Shown: positions 36,607 to 46,128, counted from the stretch's first letter. The stretch is 64,000 nt of DNA from Actinomycetes bacterium (GCA_021795095.1 JAJYPU010000002.1:16633-80632); one strand, 5' to 3'. The notes: generated from the sequence alone by a model not told the origin. Translations and numbers: made by a program.

Positions 36607-36655
36607 GTCGTCTCCGTTCCCCTGGGACGATGCTACAAAGTCCGAGCGACTCGCG

Positions 36656-38080
36656 TTACCAGGAGGTTCGATAGGGCGCTACAGGTGCAGGCAGGACGGT
36701 TTCGCCCATCAGATAGGCGTCCACAGCCGCGGCGGCGCTGCGTCCCTCGGCGATCGCCCAGACAATCAAGCTCTGGCCACGTACGGCGTCACCGCACGCG
36801 AAGACCGGTGCCTCACCGTCGAGGGACGTGCGCCAGGTGTCGTCGACCCTCAACGTCGCGCGCTCGGTCACCAGGGACGAGTCGGTGAGCCCGAGGGTCG
36901 CAAGCTCGGGTCCCGTGAAGCCGGCGGCGATCAGCACTAGGTCCGCCTCGATGGTCTCGGACTGGCCGGTGTCGCGGTGGGTCAGTACCGCCGCGCTCAC
37001 CGCAGTCTCGCCGAGGAACTCGACTGTCTCTGTGGCAAAGACCCGCTCGCCGCCTTCAGCGTGCGCCGAAGTGGTCTTGAAGATCCGCGGCATCGTGGGC
37101 CAAGGCTGGTCGGTCGGTCGGTGGTTCGGCGGACGCTCGAGGATCTCGATCTGGGTCACCGAGCGCGCGCCCTGGCGATGGGCGGTGCCGAGGCAGTCGG
37201 CGCCGGTGTCTCCGCCGCCGAGGATCAGAACGGCCCGGTCGTGGGCATCGATCGGGCTCGTGGTCTGGGTCGCGACGGCCCGATTCGCCGCCTCGAGATA
37301 GGTCATCGCGGGCATGACCCCGTTCAGGTCCGAGCCGGGTACCGCGATGAGACGTGGCGTGGTCGAGCCGACAGCGAGCAGCACCGCGTCGTAGCGCTGT
37401 TGCAGGACGCTGAGTGGCGTGTCCGCCGGGCCGATCGTGCTCGAGGTGACAAAGGTGATCCCCGCGTTGACCATGGCCCCGAGACGGCGGTCGAGCACGG
37501 TCTTTTCGAGCTTGAAGGCGGGTATCCCGTAGCGCAACAGCCCGCCGATAGCGTCGGCGCGCTCGTAGACCGTTACGGCGTGGCCCGCGCCGCGCAGCTG
37601 GGCCGCGGCGGCGAGCCCGGCGGGACCCGACCCGACGACCGCGACGTGCCATCCGCTCTCGTGCGACGGCACGCGCTGAACGGGGAGGCCGAGCGCGTAC
37701 GCGTGTTCGGCGACCTCGTACTCGACACGCTCGATCGTGACCGCCTCGTCGCCGACGGCCAGTACGCAGGCCGACTCACAGGGGGCCGGGCAGAGCCGGC
37801 CGGTGAACTCCGGGAAGTTGTTGGTGGCAAAGAGCTGGGCGGCCGCGACGTCCCAACGTTGGCGATAGACCGCGTCGTTGAAGACGGGAATTCGATTGCC
37901 CAGCGGACAGCCCTGGGTACAGAACGGGATGCCACAGTCCATGCATCGCGCCGCCTGAACCGCGACCTCGTCGTCGCTCTGGGCCTCGTAGACCTCGCGC
38001 CAATCACGCAGGCGTACGGCGACGGGTCGGTAGGCCGGTCCACGGCGTGGGTACTCGAGGAATCCGGTGGGTTTACCCAT
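36656..38080 (-). CDS. gltD: Glutamate synthase small subunit
   Basis: A 474-aa NADPH-binding flavoprotein. The N-terminal iron-sulfur region has C46, C49, C54, C58 and C97, C101, C105. Two dinucleotide-binding motifs follow: VVGSGPAGLAAAAQL for FAD and ILGGGDTGADCLGTA for NADPH; the C-terminal VFACGDAVRGQSLIVWAI closes the FAD domain. It passes electrons to GltB. Its start overlaps the gltB stop by 8 bases. Confidence 0.95.
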   Translation of the reverse strand: MGKPTGFLEYPRRGPAYRPVAVRLRDWREVYEAQSDDEVAVQAARCMDCGIPFCTQGCPLGNRIPVFNDAVYRQRWDVAAAQLFATNNFPEFTGRLCPAPCESACVLAVGDEAVTIERVEYEVAEHAYALGLPVQRVPSHESGWHVAVVGSGPAGLAAAAQLRGAGHAVTVYERADAIGGLLRYGIPAFKLEKTVLDRRLGAMVNAGITFVTSSTIGPADTPLSVLQQRYDAVLLAVGSTTPRLIAVPGSDLNGVMPAMTYLEAANRAVATQTTSPIDAHDRAVLILGGGDTGADCLGTAHRQGARSVTQIEILERPPNHRPTDQPWPTMPRIFKTTSAHAEGGERVFATETVEFLGETAVSAAVLTHRDTGQSETIEADLVLIAAGFTGPELATLGLTDSSLVTERATLRVDDTWRTSLDGEAPVFACGDAVRGQSLIVWAIAEGRSAAAAVDAYLMGETVLPAPVAPYRTSW

Positions 38081-41000
38081 TACGCTGCTCGTCTCTCGCG
38101 CGCTGGTACTCCGAGGTCTCGATGCGCACGAAGTCCATCCGCGCCACGCGCCACGTCTCGAGTATCTGCGCGGCGACCGGAGAGCCCGTCTCGACGTGAT
38201 AGCGCTCGAGCAGGTCGCGCAGCGTCGTCTCGTCGTCGAACTCGAGGGGGTCGACCTCGTAGACCCCGGCGCTCAGTACGTCATAGACACGTTGTCGTGG
38301 GTCGTAGAGGTAGATAGTGCCCCCGGACATCCCCGCCGCCAGGTTTCGACCGACATCGCCCAGGATCGCCACGACACCGCCGGTCATGTACTCGCCGGCG
38401 TGGTCGCCGGTGCCCTCGACGACGATCGTCGCTCCCGAGTTGCGCACGCCGCAGCGCTCGCCCACGACCCCGCTGACGAACAGGTCACCCGAGGTCGCGC
38501 CGTAGCCGATCACGTTGCCCGCGATGATGTTCTCGTTGCGCACGAAGACCGACTCACTGGGTGGTTGGACGATGATGCGCCCGCCCGAGAGGCCCTTGCC
38601 CACGTAGTCGTTGCAGTCCCCGAAGAGGCGGATCGTGATGCCGTGCGGCAAGAAGGCGCCGAGGCTCTGGCCGGCCGACCCCTCGAGGCGCAGTGTGATG
38701 GTGTCCTCGGGCAAGGTCTCGGCGCCGAGCAACCGTGTGATGGCGCTACCGGTCAAGGTGCCCACCGTCCGATTGACGTTCTCGACACGGCCCTCGTAGA
38801 CGTAAGGCGTCCGTTCGCGTGCTGCGACGAGGGCGGCGTCAAAGAACTTCCAGTCGAGCGCGTCTTCGAGTCCGTGGTCCTGGCCGATCCGGTGGTGACG
38901 CTGTTCCTCAGGCACCTCGTGGAGCAGCGCCGAAAGGTCGACGCCGTTCTCGGCGGCGCCGCGTTCGTCGACCACCAGGTGCGAGGGGTCACCGATCAGC
39001 TCATCCAGGCTGTGCAACCCCAACTGGCTCAGGTATTCGCGGACCTCGGTGGCGATGAACTCGAAGAAGTGCTCAACGAACTCTGGCTTGCCGGTGAAAC
39101 GCTCACGCAGGACGGGGTTCTGGGTCGCGATGCCGACGGGGCACGTGTCGAGGTGACAGACGCGCATCATCACACAGCCCGACACGACGAGTGGCGCGGT
39201 CGCGAACCCGAACTCCTCGGCACCCAGCATCGCGGCGATTACGACGTCACGGCCGGTCTTTAACTGGCCGTCGACCTGGAGCACGACGCGACTGCGCAGC
39301 CCGTTGGCGGCGAGGGTCTGGTGGGCCTCGGTGAGCCCGATCTCCCATGGCGTGCCGGCGTGCTTGAGCGACGTGAGCGGCGCCGCGCCGGTCCCCCCGT
39401 CGTGACCCGAGATCAACACGACGTCGGCGTGCGCCTTGGCGACGCCCGCGGCGATGGTCCCCACGCCCTGCTCACTGACGAGCTTGACGTGGATCCGGGC
39501 TCGGTCGTTCGCGTTCTTCAGGTCGTAGATGAGCTGGGCTAGGTCCTCGATCGAATAGATGTCGTGGTGCGGGGGCGGAGAGATGAGCCCGACGCCCGGC
39601 GTTGAATGACGAGTCGCCGCGATCCAGGGGTAGACCTTGGACCCGGGGAGCTGGCCACCCTCGCCGGGCTTGGCGCCTTGGGCCATCTTGATCTGGAGGT
39701 CATCGGCGTTGACCAGGTATCGGCTGGTCACGCCGAATCGGCCGGAGGCGACTTGCTTGATCGCGGAGCGGCGGTTCTGGCGTGGATCGCTCGTATCGAA
39801 GCGGTCCTCGTCCTCGCCCCCCTCGCCGGTGTTGGATTTGGCCCCCAGCCGGTTCATCGCGATGGCGAGCGTGGTGTGCGCCTCCTCGCTGATCGAACCG
39901 TAGGACATCGCCCCAGTCGAGAAGCGCCGTACGATCGACGACACGCTCTCGACCTCGTCCAGTGGCGTCGGCGTCGGCGACGGTCGCAGCTCGAGCAGCG
40001 AACGCAACGTCATGCGCCCGCGCGTCTGGTCGTCCACGAGCGTGGTGTACTCCTTGAACAGGTCGTAGCGGCCCTCGCGTGTGGCGTGCTGGAGTTTTTG
40101 GACCGTGTGGGGATTGAAGAGGTGGAGTTCGCCGTCGCGACGCCACTGGTACTCCCCGGCGTTCGCGAGGGCCTCGGCGGGCGACTCGGTCGCGTAGGCG
40201 GCGCGGTGCCAGGTCAGCAGGTCCTTCGCGATGCGCTCGATGCCGCTACCCCCGACGCGTGATGCGAAGCCCGGGAAGTAGTTCGCGAGCAGCGTCTCGT
40301 CAAGTCCGACCGATTCGAACAGTTGGGAGCCCACGTAGCTCGCCACCGTGCTCACGCCCATCTTGGACATGACCTTCACGAGGCCCTTGGTGAGGGCTTT
40401 CGCGTACTGATACCGCGCCTCGTAGGCGGTTCGCTGGTCGATGTCGCCCCGGTCCACGAGTGCGTCGATCGTCTCGTAGGCGAGGTACGGGCACACCGCG
40501 GACGCCCCGAAGCCCACGAGCAGCGCGACGTGGTGCACTTCACGGACGTCACCCGCTTCGAGGATGAGCGCCGCGCGGGTGCGCAGGTGCTCGTCGACGA
40601 GTCGATGGTGGACCGCCGAGACCAGCAGGAGGCTCGGAATCGCCGCGTGCGACGCGCCGGTGTTGCGGTCCGAGAGGATCACGAGGTTGGCGCCCGCGCG
40701 CACGGCCGCCACGGTCTGGTCGGCGATGTGGTCGATGGCGGCGGCGAGACGCTCACCATCACTCTCGGGCCCCTCGACGGGGAACAGCCCGTCGAGGGCG
40801 AAGGGCGAGAATCCGTCGACGTGGTCATTCTCGTTGACGTAGCGCAACTTCGCCAGGTCCTCGATACTGAGCACCGGCGAGGCCAGCACGATCTGGTGGC
40901 AGTGCGCCGGGGATTCGCTCAGCAGGTTGTCTTCCCCGCCGATGGTGACGCGTGTCGAGGTGACGAGTTCCTCGCGAATTGCGTCAAGGGGCGGGTTGGT

Positions 41001-42518
41001 GACTTGTGCGAAAAGTTGGCTGAAGTAGTCGAAGATCGACCGGGGCCGTCGTGACAGGACCGGCAGGGCGCTGTCAGAGCCCATCGATCCGATCGGCTCC
41101 TCCCCCACCTGGGCCATGTGGCGCATGATGAGGCGCAGGTCCTCGTCGCTGTAGCCGAAGTTGCGTTGGCGTTGGCGCACCGAGGCGTAACTGGGCAGCA
41201 GCATCGGGCGCGCGTCGAGGTCCTCGAGGGTCACTTGCTGGTCGCGGAGCCATTCGCCGTACGGGGCGCGTCGCGCGAGATCGGACTTCACCTCGTCGTC
41301 GTCGACGATTCGGCCTTCGTCGAGATCGACGAGGAAAACGCGGCCGGGCTGGAGGCGGCCCTTGCGGATCACCGATGTCGGGTCGATGGGCAGCACCCCG
41401 ACCTCGCTCGCGAAAATCACCCGGTCGTCGTCGGTCACCCAGTAGCGCGCGGGTCTCAGACCGTTTCGGTCGAGTACCGCGCCCACGACGGTGCCATCAC
41501 AGAAGGTGATCGACGCGGGGCCGTCCCAGGGCTCCATCAGCGCCGCGTGGTAGCGGTAGAAGTCGCGGCGTCGCTCGTCCATCGCCGTGGAGCGCTCCCA
41601 CGCCTCGGGGATCATCATGAGGATGGCGTGGGGCAACGTACGCCCGCCTCTCACCAGGAGCTCGACGACCTCGTCGAAGCTCGCCGAGTCACTCATCGAC
41701 TCGGTGATGATGGGCGTGAGCTCGCCGAGGTCGACGGGCAGCGTCGGGGCGCGCAGTGTCGTCTCGCGCGCGTGGATCCAATTCCGGTTGCCCCGGATGG
41801 TGTTTATCTCGCCGTTGTGGGCGATGTAGCGGAATGGTTGGGCGAGCTCCCAGCGCGGCAAGGTATTCGTCGAGAAACGGCTGTGCACAACGGCGACCGC
41901 CGACTGCAGATTCGGGTCCGTGAGGTCCAGGAAGTACCGGCGAAGCTGGGGAGCACTCAACATGCCCTTGTAGATCAACACGTTCGCCGAGCACGAGGCG
42001 CCGTACACGCCACCCCCGTGTTCGACGAATCGGCGTAGGCAGAACAACGCGTCCTCGAGTTCGCGCGTCGACATCGCCTCGACGCCTCGAAACAGCTGTA
42101 TGACAAAGCTCGGCTCGCTCGCCGCCGAGGTCGCGCCGAGGATCGACGAGTTGACCGGGACCTCGCGCCAGCCGAGACTGGTCAGGCCCACGCGCGTCGC
42201 GGCGTCGGTGATGTCGTCGCGGACCCTCTCGACGTGGCGCGTACGGTCGATCATCCAGTGGGCGACGCCGTACTCGCCGATGGGCGGCACCGCGTCGCCG
42301 AACCACGTCCGGATCGCCGCGTCGGGGATCTGCAGGAGGACTCCCGCACCGTCGCCCGAATCGGGGTCGGCACCGGTGGCCCCGCGGTGTTCGAGATTCT
42401 CGAGGATCGTCAGTGCGTCGGAAACAGTCTGGTGGCTCGGACGGCGTGTCAGGTCCGCGATCATCCCGACGCCACACGCGTCATGCTCGAAAGAGGGGTC
42501 GTAGAGGGTTCTTGTCAT
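38073..42518 (-). CDS. gltB: Glutamate synthase large subunit
   Basis: A 1481-aa four-domain enzyme: an N-terminal glutamine amidotransferase whose nucleophile is C15 after a 14-residue propeptide (HDA before CGVGM), a central domain, an FMN-binding synthase domain (GAKPGEGGQLPG, SGHDGGTGAAPLTS, CMMRVCHLDTCPVGIATQ, which also holds the [3Fe-4S] cysteines) and a C-terminal beta-helix (GG-rich repeats near the end). It makes two glutamates from glutamine and 2-oxoglutarate. The ATG is preceded by an AGGTGA-like ribosome binding site. It is divergent from thiO with 80 bp between starts. Confidence 0.97.
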   Translation of the reverse strand: MTRTLYDPSFEHDACGVGMIADLTRRPSHQTVSDALTILENLEHRGATGADPDSGDGAGVLLQIPDAAIRTWFGDAVPPIGEYGVAHWMIDRTRHVERVRDDITDAATRVGLTSLGWREVPVNSSILGATSAASEPSFVIQLFRGVEAMSTRELEDALFCLRRFVEHGGGVYGASCSANVLIYKGMLSAPQLRRYFLDLTDPNLQSAVAVVHSRFSTNTLPRWELAQPFRYIAHNGEINTIRGNRNWIHARETTLRAPTLPVDLGELTPIITESMSDSASFDEVVELLVRGGRTLPHAILMMIPEAWERSTAMDERRRDFYRYHAALMEPWDGPASITFCDGTVVGAVLDRNGLRPARYWVTDDDRVIFASEVGVLPIDPTSVIRKGRLQPGRVFLVDLDEGRIVDDDEVKSDLARRAPYGEWLRDQQVTLEDLDARPMLLPSYASVRQRQRNFGYSDEDLRLIMRHMAQVGEEPIGSMGSDSALPVLSRRPRSIFDYFSQLFAQVTNPPLDAIREELVTSTRVTIGGEDNLLSESPAHCHQIVLASPVLSIEDLAKLRYVNENDHVDGFSPFALDGLFPVEGPESDGERLAAAIDHIADQTVAAVRAGANLVILSDRNTGASHAAIPSLLLVSAVHHRLVDEHLRTRAALILEAGDVREVHHVALLVGFGASAVCPYLAYETIDALVDRGDIDQRTAYEARYQYAKALTKGLVKVMSKMGVSTVASYVGSQLFESVGLDETLLANYFPGFASRVGGSGIERIAKDLLTWHRAAYATESPAEALANAGEYQWRRDGELHLFNPHTVQKLQHATREGRYDLFKEYTTLVDDQTRGRMTLRSLLELRPSPTPTPLDEVESVSSIVRRFSTGAMSYGSISEEAHTTLAIAMNRLGAKSNTGEGGEDEDRFDTSDPRQNRRSAIKQVASGRFGVTSRYLVNADDLQIKMAQGAKPGEGGQLPGSKVYPWIAATRHSTPGVGLISPPPHHDIYSIEDLAQLIYDLKNANDRARIHVKLVSEQGVGTIAAGVAKAHADVVLISGHDGGTGAAPLTSLKHAGTPWEIGLTEAHQTLAANGLRSRVVLQVDGQLKTGRDVVIAAMLGAEEFGFATAPLVVSGCVMMRVCHLDTCPVGIATQNPVLRERFTGKPEFVEHFFEFIATEVREYLSQLGLHSLDELIGDPSHLVVDERGAAENGVDLSALLHEVPEEQRHHRIGQDHGLEDALDWKFFDAALVAARERTPYVYEGRVENVNRTVGTLTGSAITRLLGAETLPEDTITLRLEGSAGQSLGAFLPHGITIRLFGDCNDYVGKGLSGGRIIVQPPSESVFVRNENIIAGNVIGYGATSGDLFVSGVVGERCGVRNSGATIVVEGTGDHAGEYMTGGVVAILGDVGRNLAAGMSGGTIYLYDPRQRVYDVLSAGVYEVDPLEFDDETTLRDLLERYHVETGSPVAAQILETWRVARMDFVRIETSEYQRARDEQRNG

Positions 42519-42586
42519 AGCGTCACCTAACGGGGCAGCGCTGACCCGAGGCCACTATACCGAAGAACGAACCCGTGGCCGCGACC

Positions 42587-42592
42587 TACGCT
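42587..42592 (+). promoter_or_regulatory. -10 element, thiO (leaderless)
   Basis: TACGCT ends 6 bases before the GTG at 42599. The same hexamer and spacing occur at trpD. Confidence 0.45.
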
Positions 42593-42598
42593 GAAGGG

Positions 42599-43669
42599 GT
42601 GACACACGAACACCCTTCCGTAGTGGTTGTCGGCGCCGGGATCATCGGCCTCGCCACGGCTTTCCGACTGGCGCGACGCGGTCACGCGGTCACTCTCTTC
42701 GATCCCGAGCCGGCCTCGGGGGCGACCTACGCCGCCGCCGGCATGATCGCGCCGACCGCCGAGATCGCGCCCGGCGAGGAGGCGAACTACCGCTTCCAAC
42801 GCGGTGCCATGGACGCCTGGCGCGAGATGGCCGCCGAGATCGAGGCAGTCACCGGTCGACACGTCGCCATCGTGCAGACCGGCACGCTGATCGTCGGCTG
42901 GGACGCCAGCGATCGTCGCCTGATCGACCAGTTCCGCACCGTGGCCACGGAGTTCGGCGCGCCGATGCGCGCCGTTTCACGCGATGCCGAGCCCGAGCTC
43001 TTCGAGGGCCTCACTTCGCGGATCAGCGAGGGCCTGGTGATGGCCGATGACGGGTGGCTCGACCCCGACGAGGCGGTCTCGTGCCTGATGGAAGCGAACG
43101 AAGCCCTCGGCGTACGGCTCGTGCGTGAACGGGTGCGTCTCGCGAGCACTAGCGACGACGGCGTCGAAGTCGAGACCGAATCGGGGCGCACGCTCGCGGA
43201 CTACGGCGTTGTCACGACGGGTGCGAACGGACTGCCCGACGGACTGACGGTGCCCAAGTCGCCAACGGTACGCCCAGTGCGTGGCGTGACGGTTCGGGTA
43301 CGGAGTCTTGACCGTAGTGCACTGCCCACGGTGCGGGCCTACGTGCGAGGGCGCGCCTTCTACATGGTCAGCCGACCGGGTGGCTACTGCGTGCTCGGCG
43401 CGACGGCCGAGGAGAAGTCCCAGCCTTTGGTCGAGGTCGGTGAACTCCAGCGCCTGCTTCGCGATGGGCTCGATATCGTGCCGGAGTTGGAGGCCGCTCC
43501 CCTGCTCGAGATTCGCAATGGACTGCGTCCGGCTACGACGGACCTCCGGCCGTTCTTCGTCGCGCTGGAGGAACGGGGTTGGTCGTGGTCGTCGGGGCAC
43601 TATCGCCACGGAGTTACCCTCGCCCCACTCGCGGCCTTGGACGCCCTGAGCGCGATCAAACCATCGTGA
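42599..43669 (+). CDS. thiO: Glycine oxidase
   Basis: A 356-aa FAD-dependent amine oxidase of the DAO family. VVVVGAGIIGLATAFRLARRGH is the FAD-binding fold, YAAAGMIAPTAE and the C-terminal SSGHYRHGVTLAP match ThiO. It oxidises glycine to iminoglyoxylate, the aerobic source of dehydroglycine for ThiG. The GTG at 42599 is used because homology starts there and a TACGCT hexamer lies 6 bases upstream. It overlaps thiS as GTGA, which supports the thiamine assignment over a generic amino-acid oxidase. Confidence 0.93.
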   Translation: MTHEHPSVVVVGAGIIGLATAFRLARRGHAVTLFDPEPASGATYAAAGMIAPTAEIAPGEEANYRFQRGAMDAWREMAAEIEAVTGRHVAIVQTGTLIVGWDASDRRLIDQFRTVATEFGAPMRAVSRDAEPELFEGLTSRISEGLVMADDGWLDPDEAVSCLMEANEALGVRLVRERVRLASTSDDGVEVETESGRTLADYGVVTTGANGLPDGLTVPKSPTVRPVRGVTVRVRSLDRSALPTVRAYVRGRAFYMVSRPGGYCVLGATAEEKSQPLVEVGELQRLLRDGLDIVPELEAAPLLEIRNGLRPATTDLRPFFVALEERGWSWSSGHYRHGVTLAPLAALDALSAIKPS

Positions 43670-43860
43670 TCTCCGTGAACGGCGCCGATCACGACCTCGC
43701 CGGACGATCGGTGCGAGTCGTCTTAGACTCCCTAGACATCAACGGCCGCGGCGTCGCGGTGGCAATCGACGGCGAGGTGGTCAGCAAGAGCCGGTGGGAA
43801 TCGACGACAATCGAAGACGGTGCAATCGTCGAGATAGTGACGGCGGTCGCCGGTGGATAG
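43666..43860 (+). CDS. thiS: Thiamine biosynthesis sulfur carrier ThiS
   Basis: A 64-aa ubiquitin-like protein ending in the obligatory Gly-Gly (VTAVAGG), which is converted to a thiocarboxylate that donates sulfur to ThiG. VNGADHDL, a central helix and VAIDGEVVSKSRWESTTIEDGAIVEIV are typical. It is translationally coupled to thiO. The adenylyltransferase ThiF is not in the window. Confidence 0.94.
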   Translation: MISVNGADHDLAGRSVRVVLDSLDINGRGVAVAIDGEVVSKSRWESTTIEDGAIVEIVTAVAGG

Positions 43861-43867
43861 GAGCGAG

Positions 43868-44023
43868 ATGTCAAACACCGAGTTACTCAACGCGCTAGAT
43901 GAGCGGATCCTCGAGGCGCTACGGGCCAAGGCCACCGGTGAGACCGTCGCGTTCCTCTTCGAGGCGCGGGCGTGGCTCACCAATCCCGACCAACCACACG
44001 GGGCGCACCGCCAGTCGGCTTAG
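43868..44023 (+). CDS. 51-aa small protein after thiS
   Basis: A short frame 7 bases after thiS, with an AGGAG ribosome binding site ending about 5 bases before the ATG. The product (MSNTELLNALDERILEALRA start) is predicted helical, with a conserved-looking AFLFEARAWLTNP segment and a polar tail. It could be the last gene of the thiO-thiS operon. Not recognised; a link to thiamine is only by position. Confidence 0.6.
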   Translation: MSNTELLNALDERILEALRAKATGETVAFLFEARAWLTNPDQPHGAHRQSA

Positions 44024-44050
44024 AGGCGACCGGCTATCATGGAACGCTCA

Positions 44051-44129
44051 CGGGCTGTGGCTTAGTTTGGTCTAGAGCGCTCGGCTGGGGGCCGAGAGAT
44101 CGGGAGTTCAAATCTCCCCAGCCCGACCA
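44051..44129 (+). tRNA. tRNA-Pro (anticodon GGG)
   Basis: All cloverleaf parts are present. The acceptor stem pairs CGGGCTG (44051-44057) with CAGCCCG (44119-44125), with the C1-G72 pair typical of bacterial tRNA-Pro. The anticodon arm is CTCGG, loop CTGGGGG, CCGAG, giving anticodon GGG. The T-arm is GGGAG, TTCAAAT, CTCCC. Discriminator A is followed by an encoded CCA (44127-44129). Confidence 0.96.
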
Positions 44130-44130
44130 A

Positions 44131-44146
44131 GACGTGTTCGCACGTC
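44131..44146 (+). terminator. UUCG hairpin directly after tRNA-Pro
   Basis: A perfect 6-bp stem (GACGTG/CACGTC) with a TTCG tetraloop begins one base after the CCA. It has no T-tract, so it may be a weak terminator or a 3'-trailer processing signal. Confidence 0.45.
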
Positions 44147-44617
44147 GATTCAAAAGTGTTCGCAGTTCTGCTCGCGATTGATGCCGATCGGTCGAATCGG
44201 TGCTTTCAACACCAGATTGAGAGCCGCGGATCCAATCACCACACTTGGCTGGCCCTAAATTGCCGGCCACTCCCCTTCTCGACTTCGTCTGGGACGTGCG
44301 AAAATCTCTCCAGCGGGTGAAGATAAGAAGAGGTGTCAACTAGCGGTCCGGTGGACTCGTTGTGTTGAAGGGTGGAAGGTCGTCGTAGCGGTTGAGGCGA
44401 TTCTTGCGCGGAGCCCGGGGGCTGTCTTCTTGCGGTTCTCGATGAACGCGAGGACCTCAGGGCGTTGCCGAGGTGGTAAAACGTGACGTGCATCTCTACC
44501 ATTAGGACGCCTTGTGACGCCAAGCTGACAGCAGTGACGCATGACCACCCGAGTACGATCATCCGAACGTTCCGTAGCCCGGACGATTAGGGACAGGTGT
44601 AAGGAAGGATGGGACAG
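44147..44617 (+). other. Gene-less interval between tRNA-Pro and the GAF-ANTAR gene
   Basis: About 470 bp of lower GC than the flanks. Short frames on both strands lack ribosome binding sites or family resemblance. I see no repeat or tRNA-derived direct repeat. It presumably holds the promoter of the GAF-ANTAR gene near its right end. Confidence 0.5.
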
Positions 44618-45352
44618 ATGACGCGAGAGACATTTCTCATTTCCACCATCGTCGAGCTTGCCGATAATCTGGTGGACGAATTCGACCTCATCGATGTGCT
44701 CACCGTGCTGAGCCATCGGTGCGTGAACGTCCTCGACGCAGACGCCGTCGGCGTACTACTCGCGACGCCGCGTGGCGAGTTGCAGTACGTCGCCTCATCT
44801 AGTGAGTCGATGCGAGTACTCGAACTACTCCAACTACAGGCCGCCGAGGGCCCCTGTGTCGACACCTACAAGTCAGGGGCGCCAGTCATCGATCAGCAAC
44901 TCAGAGACTCATACGACCGTTGGCCCATCTTCGCGCCGCGCGCCGTCGAGTACGGTTTCAACTCTGCGCATTCGTTCCCGATGCGTTTGCGTGGCCAGAC
45001 CATCGGTGCGCTCAACCTCTTTCGCTCGAGCGGGGGGCCTTTGAACGAGACCGACGTCACCTTGGCCCAGGGCCTCGCCGACGTGGCGACCATAGCGATC
45101 CTCCAGTACCGCTCGTCGCTGGACGCGAAAGTACTCAACGATCAGTTAAGTTTTGCCCTCAACAGTCGGATTATCATCGAACAGGCCAAGGGGATGGTGA
45201 GCCAGGCGACCTCGAGTGACATGGACCAGGCCTTCGTTCGTATGAGGACTCACGCGCGCAACCACAACCTCAGACTGACCGAAGTTTCTCGCATGATCGT
45301 CGAAAGCGAACTTTCGGGAGCGGACCTCGACGAGCCGGCCTCTCGGCACTAG
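44618..45352 (+). CDS. GAF and ANTAR domain RNA-binding regulator
   Basis: A 244-aa two-domain regulator. The N-terminal GAF sensor spans about 10-165 (AEGPCVDTYKSGAPV, FPMRLRGQTIGALNLF), and the C-terminal ANTAR domain about 180-230 (SRIIIEQAKGMVSQ, AFVRMRTHARNHNLRLTEVSRMIV). ANTAR proteins bind tandem hexaloop hairpins in leader RNAs and prevent termination. The GAF ligand is unknown. The ATG at 44618 is chosen over one at 44609 because the AAGGAAGG ribosome binding site directly abuts the earlier ATG but is 9 bases from this one. Confidence 0.92.
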   Translation: MTRETFLISTIVELADNLVDEFDLIDVLTVLSHRCVNVLDADAVGVLLATPRGELQYVASSSESMRVLELLQLQAAEGPCVDTYKSGAPVIDQQLRDSYDRWPIFAPRAVEYGFNSAHSFPMRLRGQTIGALNLFRSSGGPLNETDVTLAQGLADVATIAILQYRSSLDAKVLNDQLSFALNSRIIIEQAKGMVSQATSSDMDQAFVRMRTHARNHNLRLTEVSRMIVESELSGADLDEPASRH

Positions 45353-45890
45353 GGTAAGTGAAATCACCCGCGCTGGCACGGATGCCACGCACCGTTGGGT
45401 CCTACGTCGACCGCACCTTCGATGTTGGGGGGATCCGCAAGTTGTTAGCCAGCGGCTTGGCGGTAGCGGCCGGGAGCAGGGCGAGCACAACATGGCTGCC
45501 CGCGACCGAGTTGATGCAGCACTGCGCCGAATTGTCACATCCCACGCTGCATTAGGGCGTGGCGCCCTACATCATGACCTTACGGGCATAGGGCGCGATG
45601 TCGCGGCTCTTCGACGCTTCGAACTAGACGGCACCGTCGTAGCCCAGTTCCGCCAAGGCGGGTCACGATTCACCGAGCCAAACTCAATTGACTTCTTGCG
45701 GTGCGCAATCATCGCGATCGTCTTCACGCGATCAGGAAGACGCTGGTCGGTACAGCGCACGACGTCCCCGCTCAGGGGGCCGTTTGGGAGCGAAAAACAT
45801 CTTTGCAGGTGTGACGCGCCCAGCACCGAACGTCGTCATGCACGTATCATCACCGGTCGAAGTCGGTGCGCCAAGGCCCACTGACGCGGC

Positions 45891-46035
45891 GAATTGAACA
45901 CCTACATCGGAGGCGGACCGTGTCTTGTCGCTGACCAACCCAAGTGACGTCGTTGGCAGGGGCAATTGCTAGAGTTCGAAACTCGCGGTTAGTTTGCGAG
46001 AGGGACGGTCCGCCTCCGATGTACGTGTTCATTTC
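45891..46035. repeat. Long inverted repeat, 31-bp arms
   Basis: The left arm (45891-45921) and right arm (46005-46035) are reverse complements at 29 of 31 positions, with an 83-bp centre. Similarity continues imperfectly for about 18 more bases into the centre on each side. The centre also holds a 5-bp hairpin (GAGTT, CGA, AACTC). Read outward-in, both arms encode the same peptide NTYIGGGP, and one of the two mismatches is a silent Thr codon change. Confidence 0.85.
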
Positions 46036-46128
46036 TCCTTTCTCTGCGCGAGTGTTGTTACGTCGTCGCCAATCGACTCGGAAACGGGACGTTGAACGCT
46101 GGACCATTCGCTTCCCGCCCAACGAATG

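Noticed and set aside
42519..42598. TPP riboswitch upstream of thiO or thiG
   Set aside because: The conserved CTGAGA and ACCTGATCTGG elements are absent and the predicted TSS leaves no leader.
44336..44562. Possible transposase or integrase fragment on the minus strand
   Set aside because: Short basic stretches in two frames looked suggestive, but no catalytic motif or terminal repeat was found.
45492..45884. 130-codon plus-strand frame
   Set aside because: Third positions are not GC-biased as in real genes here, and the second half runs into a low-complexity tail. The first 60 residues could be a decayed gene, but I cannot support it.
45961..45985. T-arm-like sequence GAGTTCGAAACTC as an att site copied from tRNA-Pro
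   Set aside because: It resembles the T-arm consensus only, matches the tRNA at 11 of 14 positions and lacks any acceptor-stem match.
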